Source: Xiphophorus maculatus
Lineage: Eukaryota; Chordata; Actinopteri; Cyprinodontiformes; Poeciliidae
NCBI RefSeq assembly: GCF_002775205.1
Contig: NC_036461.1
Coordinates: forward strand, 9,523,015-9,587,014
Direction: 5' to 3'
DNA: 64,000 nucleotides
In this document: piece by piece, positions 51,441-63,231 of the stretch
How positions within the stretch are numbered: position 1 is the stretch's first letter
Layout of the letters: every line of letters begins with the position of its first letter
Made by a program: the position numbers and the translations under genes
Notes under the pieces: generated by a model
What the model saw: the letters and a program-made list of their open reading frames with translations, nothing else
What the model was told of the DNA's origin: nothing
The model's database searches: none

Positions 51441-52243
51441 AAAACATAAAACTAAAGAAAATAAAACAGAAAGGGGTTTATGCTAATTTATTAAATTGTT
51501 TAGATAGATCTTATACTGGCACAATATTCATACCCCTCTCACGTCAACTCAAATTCTTGCACGATATTGTTACTGCACAAATGATTCATTGGAATTTAGA
51601 CCTGTGCTTTCCTCCAACCCCTGGTCTTTGTGCAGTTGTTCACATTCTTGACAAGCAGCCAGTTATGGAAGGAAAACATAAACCACATCCATGAATTACA
51701 TTAATCCCGAGATTCAGTATGTTCTGCCACGTCGCTTTTGTTGGTCCGATGCATTTGCATAATCTGAGATAACTTTATTTTAGCAGGATTGTGTAATTTA
51801 TATCTCTACCAGCTTAGAGTGAATCATCCTGTCCTCATTTTTGCCTAAATGTTGGTCAGCGTTCATCTCTGTCAGTTTAGTTACTCCTGGTCCATTAAGG
51901 GGTAGTGGGGGTCCTGAACCAGCCAGCTAATCCCACTTTACCCTCCATAGAATATGTGAGGGGTGCTGTCCTTTGTCAGAAATATATGGAATCCCTCCTC
52001 TTGTACCACAAATCACTTATACAATTTGATTCAGTTGTTATTCAGAGTCATATGTTGCAACTATAAATTGATTATTGATGCAACATGACACCCTCCACTC
52101 AATCACAAATGCAGCCATGAACACCACTGTTAATAAAAAAAAAGATTGAGACCTTTGTGCACCATTTGCTGCATGTCTTCCTTTCTCTCTATATCCTTCC
52201 TGTGTAGCTACTGCTGAATAAAAGCCACTAATGTCACAAAAAC

Positions 52244-52245
<2 letters not shown>

Positions 52246-52302
<57 letters not shown>
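52246..52302. repeat. (TA)n microsatellite
   Basis: An uninterrupted run of alternating T and A over 57 bases. Confidence 0.98.
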
Positions 52303-52304
<2 letters not shown>

Positions 52305-52349
52305 GTATCTATTGATAGGACAATCAGTAGTTGTCCTATCAATAGATAC
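52305..52349. repeat. Perfect 19-bp inverted repeat beside the (TA)n tract
   Basis: Arms 52,305-52,323 (beginning GTATCTATTG) and 52,331-52,349 are exact reverse complements with a 7-base loop TCAGTAG, two bases after the TA microsatellite. Confidence 0.9.
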
Positions 52350-52499
52350 TCCACCTGAGTTGTGGATCTCTGCAGCTCCCCTATGGGCCTCTTGGTTGCC
52401 TCTGGGAGTGAATCTTTTCTTGCCCTGTCAGTCAGTTAAATTGGGTGGCAGACTTGGATTTGAGTTATACTCTTTCTACTTTGGATAATAGATGGAACA

Positions 52500-52800
52500 T
52501 CATTTTCTGTAAGGGGTGTTCTAACCTAACCTCGCTTTAAACCTTTCCACAACTTTCTCCCTGACCTGTATGCTGTGCTCCTTGATCTTCATGATTGCCC
52601 ACTCATGATGTGTAAGTGGACATGACCCCTGAAGACAGTTGGTTGCACTGGATTTTATGTTAGAGGAGTGTCACAAGAGATGGTTAAGAAGGGATGGCCT
52701 TAAATTGGTATTCAAATACAGGCTATGAACAGTTGATTTGTAACTGAACGGTATGCAAATGTTCATAATAACTTTTTACTAAAGAGATATTGTGCAATAA
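52500..52800 (-). mobile_element. Tc1-like transposon fragment
   Basis: 'TCCCTGACCTGTATGCTGTG' (52,557-52,576), 'CCTTGATCTTCATGATTGCC' (52,580-52,599) and 'GGTTGCACTGGATTTTATG' (52,641-52,659) match the minus strand of the first Tc1-like family. Confidence 0.6.
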
Positions 52801-54823
52801 ACATTATGGAAGGGGTTTGTTTACCACAATGTTGCCATTGTGTCTGCATTGGGTCCTGTTGATCTATGGCTTAGGCAGAAACATAATCTTTTAACACTTA
52901 TCTATCAGATTTTCCCCATTGTTGGATGATTTTTCCATGCATCCAAAATCTATGCTGCTATTACCGTAAATAAAAACTGGATTAATCCATGAGGCTAACC
53001 AGTTAAGTATTGGAGCTGACCACCTTACACAAGTCAGGAGTCAGTCTGTAATCACCAAATTGATCCTTTTGATTATAAAAATGTGGAATTAGGCATGTGT
53101 GCTGCATGGTCTCCCCCCTAAGCCACACAGAGACCTTTACTAAGCAGATTAGCTCAGTGAATCTGTGTCAGGAATCAGGATACTGTGCTGGGTGTCGATT
53201 CATGAGCTGAGAGTGTGAGAATGAAGATACAAAACATGTTTACGGTAAAAGAGGTGGCAGTAAAGCCTCGAAGTCTTTTTTCAGCACAATAGTGACACCT
53301 GCTGCTCCTTTCTGAGTTACATGTGAACTTTGCCTGAGTGTTTGAACTGATCTTGCTCGGAAGAACTGCCCTGCAGATGATCTATGATAAAAGAGGATAA
53401 TACAGGAAAAGAGATTTGAATCCAGAGATATTTAAAGACTGTTTCCTGTGTTTGGATTTTACCTTGGACTGAGGAACAGAGTTGTGACTTGCAGCTGTCA
53501 GAGGTGAAGCACAGGAGTGAGTTTGCAACATGAGCAGACCAGATGTTGTCCTCCTGCCATGGAGAATACAGTCTATCACTCACACTGCAGGTGGTGGGAA
53601 AAAGAGGGGATGGGAGGGGGGCACACAGGAGAAGAGAACGAACGAGTGAGAAACGAGGGCAAACAGGAAGCAGAGGCCTTAAAACACAATGCTCCCAGAG
53701 TTTCCTGCAGGCTCACACAGATAAGAAGCAGCACTTTGTTTAAAGGGGCATTTTTACCCCCAAACATTTCCCGCTTCTGAAAACACATCTTGCAAAACTT
53801 GCAAAGCGATTCGGTAGAACATCGGTGACATTGTGTGGTGCAAAAAGTGTAAGAAAAGGAGTGAAAAAAGTAACTTACAGCCTTGACTCTCCAGAACAAT
53901 GCACTAAGCACAAAAGAGGTGAAATACAGAGGGCACTATCAGATACGGGTTCTGTGTGCTTCCTGATCAAAGGGGAATACCAGCTACACACCTTCAATGC
54001 AATGTGACAGTGTTCATCTTGAACCTTTCATTCATTGCAGCTGCAAAGCTCAAAGTATTTTGTTAGAATTTTTTGGTAATAGAACATAACACAGGACATA
54101 ATATTGAGGTGGAAGGAAATCTGCAGTTCATTGTATTTGCATAAAAAACAATTAGTTTCATATTTTACATTTGCAACTTCACTAATTTCTAGATGAGTTA
54201 TCTAAAGACTTTTATTTAAGAAAACCTCAATAAATTTTACTTGGATTATTGGATAAACTAGCCACGAGATCAAAATGTCCTCGTGACTGTTTATGTTCAG
54301 TAATTCTGAAGGCTACTTATTTATGTTAGCAATATATTCTGCAGATTAATTGGTGTATTTTTAATTATCCTTAATAAAATTAATTTGACTGTTTTGTCAG
54401 CCAACTAAACATAGTTTAAGATTATCACCTGAAAGCATTAGCTTTGAGACTACTGAGAATTAATTTGTATAAATAATTATTAATTATATTAGTAAAATAA
54501 GTAATAGAATATTACAATAAAATTAAGATGGGGCATATTTTCCAGCTGCTGTCTAGCAGTGCAGTTATGTGCTTCATAATGTGTGAATTTATGAACCCAG
54601 TCACCTTAGAAAAAAAGGCAGGATAAACCAAAGCACACAATGTTGCTGCTATAAACAACAGCTGATGACAGTGTAACAATGCCAATCCAGCTGTGCCATT
54701 TGGCCCTCAGTTTGCCTTCATTTGGTGCAGATTGTGTTCCTTGGAAATAGCATCTCATTGGGCCAAAATGTTTTTTCCCCTTTTATCTTACTGAGAATTC
54801 TAACCTGAATTTTCGTCTAAATT
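52801..54823. other. Intergenic, no gene seen
   Basis: Overlapping open frames on both strands at 53,317-53,911 have no splice signals or recognisable homology. 54,230-54,520 is very AT-rich. Confidence 0.35.
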
Positions 54824-54885
54824 AACTTTCCAATTTAGACGTAAATTGGAAAGTTCAATTACAATATCTTGCATACAAGATATTG
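54824..54885. repeat. Two adjacent perfect hairpins
   Basis: AACTTTCCAATTTA (54,824-54,837) pairs with 54,842-54,855 around the 4-base loop GACG; seven bases later CAATATCTTG (54,862-54,871) pairs with 54,876-54,885 around CATA. Confidence 0.9.
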
Positions 54886-55042
54886 CTTTCAAATGTTCCT
54901 AAAAACTGCAGAAAAGCGGTTATTTCCACCAGAGAAGCCGCTGCTAACCGTCACCATGTCACACATCGTCATCAGCAGCACGCCCAGCGGCTGCAGGTCT
55001 TCCAGAGACAACGGCCTCAACTGGGGTTGCTGAAGATCGGCC

Positions 55043-55074
55043 AGCTGGTGAGAGCAGATGTGCTCTCACCAGCT
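55043..55074. repeat. Perfect 14-bp hairpin upstream of the Rho pseudogene
   Basis: AGCTGGTGAGAGCA (55,043-55,056) and its exact reverse complement (55,061-55,074) flank the loop GATG. It lies where the GTPase P-loop should be. Confidence 0.9.
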
Positions 55075-55099
55075 ATCTTCTATCACTTTTTCTATATAA

Positions 55100-55600
55100 C
55101 TGGCAGGTTTTCTTTATGTGACTGGAATTCCAGCTCGGATCAAGCCGACAGATATAGCTGTACAGGTGAATTTCATAGACTTCTGTAACAGAAATATGAG
55201 TCATTTGCTTATCGTGTATCTGAAAGGATGGGTTTGGCCACTTTCGCTGTCTTTGCTACCCCCATGTGGATGTCTTCATCCTCTGTTTCAGCCTGGTCAC
55301 CCTTCCACAGCATCTCTGCAGGCGGATTTCCCAGATCAGAGGCTCAAACCCGATTTCCCCATTATTCTGGTGGGAATTCACGCTAACCTGCATCACAATG
55401 TGGACATCAGTTGATCTTCACCAACAGGGCACCACGGCTCCTGGCTTCAGGAGCCAGGAGCCTTGCAGACAGAATCAGAGCTCAGGACTATGAGTGCTCA
55501 GCTCTGACACAGCGCAACCTCAAAGCTGTGTTTGGTTCTGTATTTGCCATCAATCACAGACATGAAAGTATTAAATCTAGAAACATAAGCCCTCTTAAAC
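55100..55600 (+). pseudogene. Decayed Rho-family GTPase copy, best match RHOV
   Basis: Collinear pieces of a RhoV/RhoU-type GTPase occur in changing frames: TGIPARIKPTDIAVQV (switch-I region, about 55,121-55,168), GHFRCLCYPHVDVFILCFSL (second piece, about 55,233-55,292, another frame), PDFPIILVGIHANL (about 55,348-55,389, back to the first frame) and IRAQDYECSALTQRNLKAVF (55,474-55,533, third frame), followed by FGSVFAINHRHESIKSR. At least three frameshifts and in-frame stops, and a missing P-loop, make it non-functional. ECSALTQxNLKxVF is diagnostic of the RHOU/RHOV branch; RHOV is preferred because it is a neighbour of DLL4 and CHAC1 in human 15q15. Spacing between the pieces is close to that of the protein, so there are no introns in this part; whether it is a processed copy or a dead ancestral gene cannot be decided here. 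Confidence 0.8.
55436..55462. repeat. Perfect 11-bp hairpin inside the Rho pseudogene
   Basis: GGCTCCTGGCT (55,436-55,446) pairs with 55,452-55,462 around a 5-base loop, between the LVG and ECSALTQ blocks. Confidence 0.9.
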
Positions 55601-56024
55601 AATTAAAATCTTTTGTTGGTTGGAGAAAATTATTCATTTTTGCATTAGGACAGTGTGAAAGTATCTTATTTGTTCAACTTTGTCTCTTGCTGCTGTTTAG
55701 ATTTATGTTTTGATATTTCCCTATGACTTTCTCATAGTTTTAAAGTCCAGTTGTATTTGGATTGAACTATAAATATTGAAACAACTATAGGATCAGTATG
55801 ATTGAGTTGACTTGTTTTGTAAAGTGCGTTGAGATGATATATTGTGAAATTGTACTATATAAACAAAGTGAATTGAAAACAGAATTAAAATCCATGTTGG
55901 TCTCTTCAGATTTGTGTTTATAAAATGTTAATCATAGAATTTCCATTTCCCTATGGGCTACATAGTTTAGATCTACCACATAAAATTCTCATGAAATACA
56001 TTTAAGTTGGGATTGTAATTTGAT

Positions 56025-56092
56025 AAAAGGTGAATTGGTGTATTCGCCTTTTATATTGGAGATATACAGTAAGTGATGCTTATATCTCCAAT
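56025..56092. repeat. Two neighbouring inverted repeats upstream of zfyve1
   Basis: 56,025-56,035 pairs with 56,042-56,052 (11 bp, one mismatch, 6-base loop); ATTGGAGATATA (56,055-56,066) pairs perfectly with 56,081-56,092 around 14 bases. Confidence 0.85.
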
Positions 56093-56119
56093 TACCCAGA
56101 AGACAGTTTGCCATGTAGA

Positions 56120-56140
56120 ACTACGTCTCCCGTCATGCCA
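56120..56140 (+). promoter_or_regulatory. zfyve1: ZNF143-type (SBS) promoter motif of zfyve1
   Basis: The sequence ACTACGTCTCCCGTCATG and the following bases fit the ZNF143/THAP11 site ACTACAnnTCCCAnCATGC with few differences. Such sites sit close to the start of many housekeeping genes. CpG frequency rises from 56,200 to 56,400, in keeping with a TATA-less promoter. A donor-like GTAAGA at 56,290 and an acceptor-like TTTTTTTTGGGGGGAAATAG ending at 57,051 suggest a 5'UTR intron. Confidence 0.45.
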
Positions 56141-56180
56141 CAGCACTCTACTTCCTTCTTCACCCCTTTGACTGAAATAA

Positions 56181-56198
56181 TCAGATCAGCTGATCTGA
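56181..56198. repeat. 18-bp perfect palindrome in the zfyve1 promoter region
   Basis: TCAGATCAGCTGATCTGA is its own reverse complement; the centre is a CAGCTG E-box. Confidence 0.95.
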
Positions 56199-57105
56199 CC
56201 TAGCAACAACACAACGTAGCGACAGAAACCTGCAAGGGAGGGGGGCTGAAGAACAAAACAATGACACGTCTCGGAAGGATTCAAACACAGTAAGACTTTA
56301 AAGGACTTTTAAAAACATAATTGGGAGGATTTCTGTCCCGGTTTAAAGCCAAACCAGCCGCAGTTACCAGCGGTTCTCTCACCGGCTAAATTTGTATATT
56401 CCTCTTCAGTTCAGTTGACAAACAGGAGGCTAGCTGCTTGTTTTGGACGGATGAAGAACATTAGCGTTTGCTGCTTGTCTGTGGAGAAAAAAAGTTAAAA
56501 CATAAATAGCTAAATTAGGCCAGCTGTAAGCCGAACCGAGGCTGAATCATAGAAAAATAAATTTTATAAATTAGCTTCCTAAGCTCAGTTTGTTTTGCTA
56601 GCCAGCCTGTTGTTAGCATTGACATTTACACACATATTTATGTCAGAAAAAGCTTGGTTCGCTTGGTACTGTCTGTTCCCTCAGATTTATACGATATTTA
56701 TTTTTAGCACCACATTTATTTAGTTAGGAATTGAAGTTGGAAAATCAAAATTGATCACAGATATATCTGAGGGATGTGTTTATAAAAATAACCCAACCTA
56801 ATCACCAACTTCTATTGCACTGGCAAGCTAACTTTGTGTTTAGCATATCTGTTAGCATTACTTTTAGCAGCAATAAATGACAATATTTAAAATAGCTAAA
56901 TCACCTTCAACAATTTTTATAACTTAAACAAGTTAAAAGCAGCTAAACCTGTCAGCATGCAAAATCTTAAGATTATTTATTAATATAGCATAATTTCAGT
57001 TCAGTATTACTTTGTGCATTTCACGTTAACTGTTTTTTTTGGGGGGAAATAGCTGCTGCTCTAATAAAGTAATAATCCGAATTTAAGATAATCTTCTAAT
57101 AAACA

Positions 57106-60100
57106 ATGAGTGGGCATGGCTCATCATCTGAAAAAGGAGTCAATACAAGTTTAACATGTCAAGAGAATTATTCCTGTGGTGGCTCCGAAGAGGCAGCATT
57201 CGAGTGTGATGACTGCAAAACCCTCCAGTGTGTCAGATGTGAGCTGGAGCTCCACCGTCAGGAGCACCTGAGGAACCACGACCGGGTCCCGGTTGGTCCT
57301 GGCCATGTTCCCTACTGTGACAACTGCAAAGGAGGGAATGGGGATGGCAGCAAACGCCTCAGGTCTGTGGTTCGCTGCCAGAATTGCAAGGTGAATCTGT
57401 GTCAGGACTGTCAGAAACGTACCCACAGCGGGAGCAGCAAGAAAAAACACCAGCTCATATCTTACCCTCCACCACCCAAACAAGCTGAAGTGAACACTGC
57501 CAAGACTTCTGTCCAGAACGCTGATGTGCCTGAGTCATCTGAGAAAACACGGCTTCTGGAGAAGGTGTCGAGCTTTCTCTTAGTTGATGAGAATGAAGAA
57601 ATGCAGGTGAGATCTTCCTGTTCTTCCCACCCACTGTGTTTCAATCACTTGTGTTTTCATTCAAAAAGTTTTTCAGACAGAGTGAAAATGTGTTTTGGAC
57701 AAACCTCACTGCTGTTACTGAGGAACAGATCAAGTTTCTGATAACCAATCTATAAATTGTCAAAAGGACTATATTCTGTAGTTTCTTGGCCATGAATCCA
57801 AAATTGTGTAATGTTTTGATTTCTTCATCAAAACATTACACAACATTACACATTACACAAGCAAATTCGAAGTTGCCACTTCTATTTTACCTTGTTACAT
57901 GACACTCCATTGGTGTGGAAAAAAAAAAAAAATCACTAAATTGCTTCTGGATCGTTGGGCAAAGTTTTTGTGGAGGATGTTGTTTTTTTATCCTAGTCTT
58001 TTGGCAAAATTTGGAGTGTGCACCTTTTTTCCTCTTTTCAGTCTTTTTTCCCCATGATTCTCTGCAGTTCAATCCTGATACTTCTTGCAGAGTGTTAGAA
58101 TGTTTTTTCTTAAAGTATTTTGGTAATAAGTTGCTTCTTGATTGCATAATACCATGTATTCAGAAACCTTCCTACCTGTTTGGTGTTACTCCCTTAATAA
58201 CCTCTGCATTGGTGGCAGTCTAATCCCTTTGTAGAGTTGTCTTTTGTAAATTAGGTTTTTGTGAGGATTCGTTGGTCTTAAATGTTCTGGTTTATGCTAT
58301 ATACTCTTCGTTGTTCCTCTCCAGATAAAAGATGAATCGTCGTTCATGAGATGCCTCGGGTGCAACCCCAACCAGCTGCTGAAGGTGGTGTCCATCTTTG
58401 GTAACACGGGGGAGGGCAAGTCGCACACCCTGAACCACACCTTCTTCATGGGCAGAGAAGTCTTCAAAACGTCTCCCACACAGGAGTCCTGCACAGTGGG
58501 TGTATGGGCAGCATTCGACCCCATCCATAAGATTGTGGTCATCGATACAGAAGGGCTGCTTGGCAACAGCTCCAAACAGGGCCAGAGAACTCGTCTTTTA
58601 CTCAAGGTGCTCGCTGTCTCGGACCTCATCATTTACCGCACTCATGCTGACCGCCTGCATGATGACCTTTTCAAGTTTCTCGGTGATGCCTCTGATGCTT
58701 ATCTGAAGCATTTCACCAAGGAGCTAAAAGCCACGACGGCCCGCTGTGGACTGGATGTCCCTCTGTCCACCTTGGGTCCTGCGGTGGTCATCTTCCATGA
58801 AACCGTCCACACCAAGCTCCTAGGTTCAGGTGACACATACTCATTTTCCTTGCAGCAAGTAATCACTTTGCATTGCACTTTATGTTGCGTAAACAATAGC
58901 CCTTAAAATGACAGTAAAACACTCCCTCTGAACACAAAACGCATTCGCATGTACAGGGGATGGATGGATGTCGCATAACAAACTTACTGTATTTAATTAG
59001 GAGTTTATGTGAAACACCAACATAAAGTATCACATAATAATTCATTTGGGCTATGTCTCTACCAGCTTTACACTGAATATTTTTGTCCGTTATATTCCAT
59101 TTTAGCCCGTACTGCATGTTTTGTCTGATGTTACCATGTTTCACTAGGGTGATGTGCAGTATTGGTTTTCTAGTTTTGTTATTGCTTTGAGAATAAAACA
59201 ATACACAACATAAATTAGAAGTCCTATTTGTTATTGCTATATGAAATTATGTTGTTAGGAAAAGAAAAAGGTTCTGTTTTTGCACATTCAGTGATATGAA
59301 CACGTCATTTGTTCAAAAACTTTGGTGAATGTCATATTCCGTCTTTGTCCTACTGTAGATAAATCATTGGAGTCTGTGGATCGGCTGCTGTTGGAGCGCT
59401 TTAGGAAGCTTTCTCGTTTTCCTGAAGCCTTCAGCTCCTTCCAGTATTGGGGCACGCAGACTCTCCGTCCTCCTACCGATTTCCGGGGCTTGCAGAATAA
59501 ACTGGAGCAGCTCCTGGATAACAACGCCACGCGTTCTCCTCGTACCCCGGGCGTCATCTTCAAAGCCCTGCAGGTAGAGCTGCATGTCCGCTGACTTTTC
59601 AATAATTAATCTGCTTTAATCTGGCTGGATGTTTAGTAGACCTTGCTGATCTTAATGAATGACACTGAACATAGTTTAGGCTAATTTGTAGTGTGACTGA
59701 CTCTGTTTAGTTGAGGTTATAATTGAAAGTTTGTTTGTTTTTTATCACTGTTCTTGCAGGCATTGAGTGAGCGTTTTAATGGAGAAATCGCAGGTGAGGT
59801 TGCAGCACACAGCTGTTTCTTTCCTGATGAGTACTTCACCTGTTCCAGCTGTTGCCTCAGTTGTGGGTCAGTACTCTTGCTTTTTTAAAAACAACAACTG
59901 TTGCCCCATCTATTTCAATGTTCTTAATTAATAATTGCATTTATCACAGATCTGGCTGCAAGAATAGTATGAACCACCTACAGGAAGGGTCGTACCACGA
60001 GGCGAAGCAACGCTGCCGTTACTCTGCGCAGTATGATAATCGGATTTTCACTTGTAAGGTAAGCATAGTTGCTCAACTTTAGTTTTTGTTATTTTGTTTT

Positions 60101-60682
60101 GAGATACAATGCTAAAAATACACTTTCTTGATTAATTGATTAGGCATTACTTGGAATAATATTGTCATCTCAGGCTTGTTATGAAGGAGGGAAGGAAGTG
60201 TTGGTTGTCCCAAAGACATCTGCTTCCTCAGACTCCCCATGGATGGGCCTCGCCAGATACGCCTGGTCTGGGTGAGTAACGGGGAAGTTCACCTGGCAAT
60301 GTTTATCCAAGCTTTACTCAACATGTTTATTACATTATACGAGGCACAGATCATTACCAGATACTCAAGGTGTAATAACCTTAACAGCATTAAGACTAAA
60401 TATTGAAATAAAATTGCATAACATAATCTAATGGATTTTATTAAAAACAACAAAAAAACCTATTTTGTAATTGCCAAAATTAAATAAATCATAGATTTTT
60501 ACTGTTACATTCAGATATTCCTATAATTTGTAATTACTTGATGCATAAGCTTCAGCACTGATGTAGAATAAAATCACACACTTACTGGTTTGTAAATCGT
60601 AAATTCTTTTAAGGTTCAGAAAAACATTGATACTCATCCATATTTTGACTTTCAATTCAGTCCAAAAAGAGACACTGTCTAT

Positions 60683-60733
<51 letters not shown>

Positions 60734-63231
60734 TTCTGTTTATATAATGAACATATTTAAACATATTTATATTTTTCTTTTTCCATATGTTTAGTTACGT
60801 GATTGAATGTCCAAACTGTGGAGTGATCTACCGGAGCCGCCAGTACTGGTATGGCAACCAGGACCCTGTGGACACAGTCGTCCGCACTGAGATCCAGCAT
60901 GTTTGGCCAGGGGTAATAAAAGCAAACTGCTTGCATCTATTTTTAAGTGATATCATTGTTTGAAGTGAAGTTATTATGCAGTAAAAATATGTTGTATTAC
61001 TTATGACTATATTTCATGACTATAAAATAGCTACACCTTTATAATCCTAACAGCCACTTTTGCCATCACTCTTTCTGATAACATTTTTCTAAGGCTGCAA
61101 AGCTTATGTGACATAAAACAAACATGTCAAGTTTTAAAAATTACTTTTTTGTGAAACATGTGTTATGGTTAAGTTGCAGAACCTTGACAATTAAAACAAC
61201 ATAAACATTTTTACAAAATGTGAAATAATTTCTATAGAGTATTTCCTGATTGAAATACTATTTTACTATTAATATGATTAAAAAGTGTATTTTGACAGGG
61301 AATGAAGAAAAAAAGTATGTACTTTGACAAACATGTATAGAAACATGTATCTTATAAATTATTTGCATTATAATATAAATCACGCCCACATAAATTAGCC
61401 TTTTTGTTACTGTTATATGTAAAAATTCTACTGCGTTTTGCAGCAAATGAGCAGTTTTAATAACAGTCACTGTGTTGATCCTGAAAAGCCACAGATTGAA
61501 GACCCCTGTCTTATAATTGTTCAAAGAGAAATTTATACTTTTGTCACTGCTTTCTTAGCCAAATAATATGCGTGTTGCATATATGATTACTGCAAGATCA
61601 GCGGATGGGCCAGGATCATTTTTTGATGACTGCAAGATCTGGAAAAGCACCGGACTCTTCCATTTCAAATGTCTCTGCCCAACTGATGCAAAAGAGCAGA
61701 TTAACGAGTTATACACCCCCTGAGCCTACATAACTGTGTAGTAACACTGCAGCAAACTAAAGCTAGTTCCTGTCACATCTTTTAAGTCCAATAAAGTCAA
61801 TTTGCTCCCAGTTTATGTAGTGCACACACGTTTGGTATTAGGATTAAGTTTTCAGAGATCTACTGAATCAGGATAGGACAAGTTACTTTAGCTGCTATGT
61901 CACTGTTAAGTTGTATTTTTTTACGCATTCAAGGTATAACTTCACTGCCCTCTGAGAGCTCTCACCCCAGTGGTCAGAGAATTATTATCTGAATTAATCA
62001 GAAAGTAGTTTGTGCTGTCAGATGAACTTTCAGTTAAAAGTATTTGGCACCCCAAGTACTTTGTAAGAGGAGAAATTGCATAATGTTACATGGTATTAGG
62101 TCATTGCAGTGAGATTTAAATATCAGTTGTGTAAATGCCTTAGCGATGGCCTACATATGTGGTATATAAGAATTGGGCAATTTATGCTGCATATCTAAAA
62201 TATCCACATCACCTTGGCTTGTAGTCAGATAATATATTATACTGTATTAAATGTTGAATTTCACAGATATGAACACTTTTTCAGTTTCAGATTTTTATTA
62301 AATGGCTAAAATCAGCTAAATAAATAGTATTTTTACTCATTGCTTCACAGATCCTCATTTCACAAAATCCAAACTGTCGCATGACTCAGACTTTGAAATA
62401 TTGTCACATTCAAACAGATTCTTCTGTGGTTTTGCAGTCTGACGGCTTTTTAAAGGACAACAACAACGCTGCACAGCGGCTTCTCGATGGCGTCAATCTA
62501 GTGGCCCAGTCGGTATCAGAGCTCGGCGTGAAACCTGCTAAGGCTGTCACCTCTTGGCTGACAGATCAGATCGCCCCAGCCTACTGGAAACCCAACTCCC
62601 TCATCATGGTGAGTGACACAGACTCGCCCTCTGCCACTCGCCATCAGCAGCCAAGTCGACACTTTCATGTCCAGAGGGATGTTTACTCTCTATAGCTCTG
62701 TGCTCCTGTTGCACAACTTATGCATGCCTGTCACGAAATGAAATGGGGAAATACTGCTGGTTGCAGTCTCCTCCCTTCAGCTCTTGATCAATAACAACAT
62801 GTGCTGTTATTGCATTTCCCTCTGTACAAGATGTGCCACAAGTGTCACGCAGTCTTCCAGGATAACGACACCAAGCATCACTGCCGTGCCTGTGGGGAGG
62901 GGTTCTGTGACGGCTGCTCCTCCAAAGCTGCTCCCGTCCCCGAGAGAGGTTGGGGTCTTGCCCCTGTCAGAGTCTGTGACGTCTGCTTTGAGCAGAGAGC
63001 TTCATATGCAGGTACGCCCACACATATTTTAAATGTCATTCCTCTTTGTGTTTATGCTGATATTTAATCTTTATGTGAGCATGCCTTTTTTTATTCAGGT
63101 TTTTCTTCTTTGTGCAGAAATACTTGCGTCAGAGCTTGAGGAGGAAGAAGGTGGAACTCTGGCCAGGAAGGTTGGAGAGGCTGTTACCAACACCATAGGC
63201 GTTGTGGCTACTGCTATTGACATCCCACTTG
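57106..63231 (+). CDS. zfyve1: Zinc finger FYVE domain-containing protein 1 (DFCP1), 3'-partial
   Basis: Ten coding exons in phase: 57,106-57,606; 58,325-58,829; 59,359-59,573; 59,760-59,866; 59,950-60,058; 60,174-60,271; 60,795-60,912; 62,438-62,608; 62,831-63,011; 63,118-63,231, about 706 aa. Human ZFYVE1 has 777, so about 70 codons with the second FYVE domain lie beyond the window. Order: N-terminal Cys/His zinc clusters (CxxC pairs from 18 to 115), a P-loop NTPase with Walker A GNTGEGKS (193-200) and DTEG (241-244), a Cys-rich ER/lipid-droplet targeting region (exons 4-7), then the first FYVE finger with KHHCRACGEGFC (623 on) but no WxxD motif, as in mammals. DFCP1 binds PI3P on omegasomes during autophagosome formation, and uses nucleotide binding to control omegasome constriction and lipid droplets. 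ATG 57,106 has A at -3 and an in-frame stop at 57,100. Confidence 0.97.
57804..57843. repeat. Perfect 17-bp hairpin in zfyve1 intron 1
   Basis: Arms 57,804-57,820 and 57,827-57,843 are exact reverse complements around TTCTTC; the right arm is followed by partial repeats of ACATTACACA. Confidence 0.9.
60681..60735. repeat. (ATTT)n microsatellite in zfyve1 intron 6
   Basis: An uninterrupted tetranucleotide run over 55 bases, 60 bases before the exon 7 acceptor at 60,794. Confidence 0.97.

Noticed and set aside
52231..52488. 85-codon frame starting in the TA repeat
   Set aside because: The alternating Tyr-Ile stretch is just the translated microsatellite.
54883..55188. 101-codon open frame as a new gene
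   Set aside because: It overlaps the decayed Rho GTPase and its hairpin; the downstream homology runs through other frames, so it is not an intact gene.
60681..60735. Regular short repeats as a CRISPR-like array
   Set aside because: A simple ATTT microsatellite in a vertebrate intron, with no spacers.
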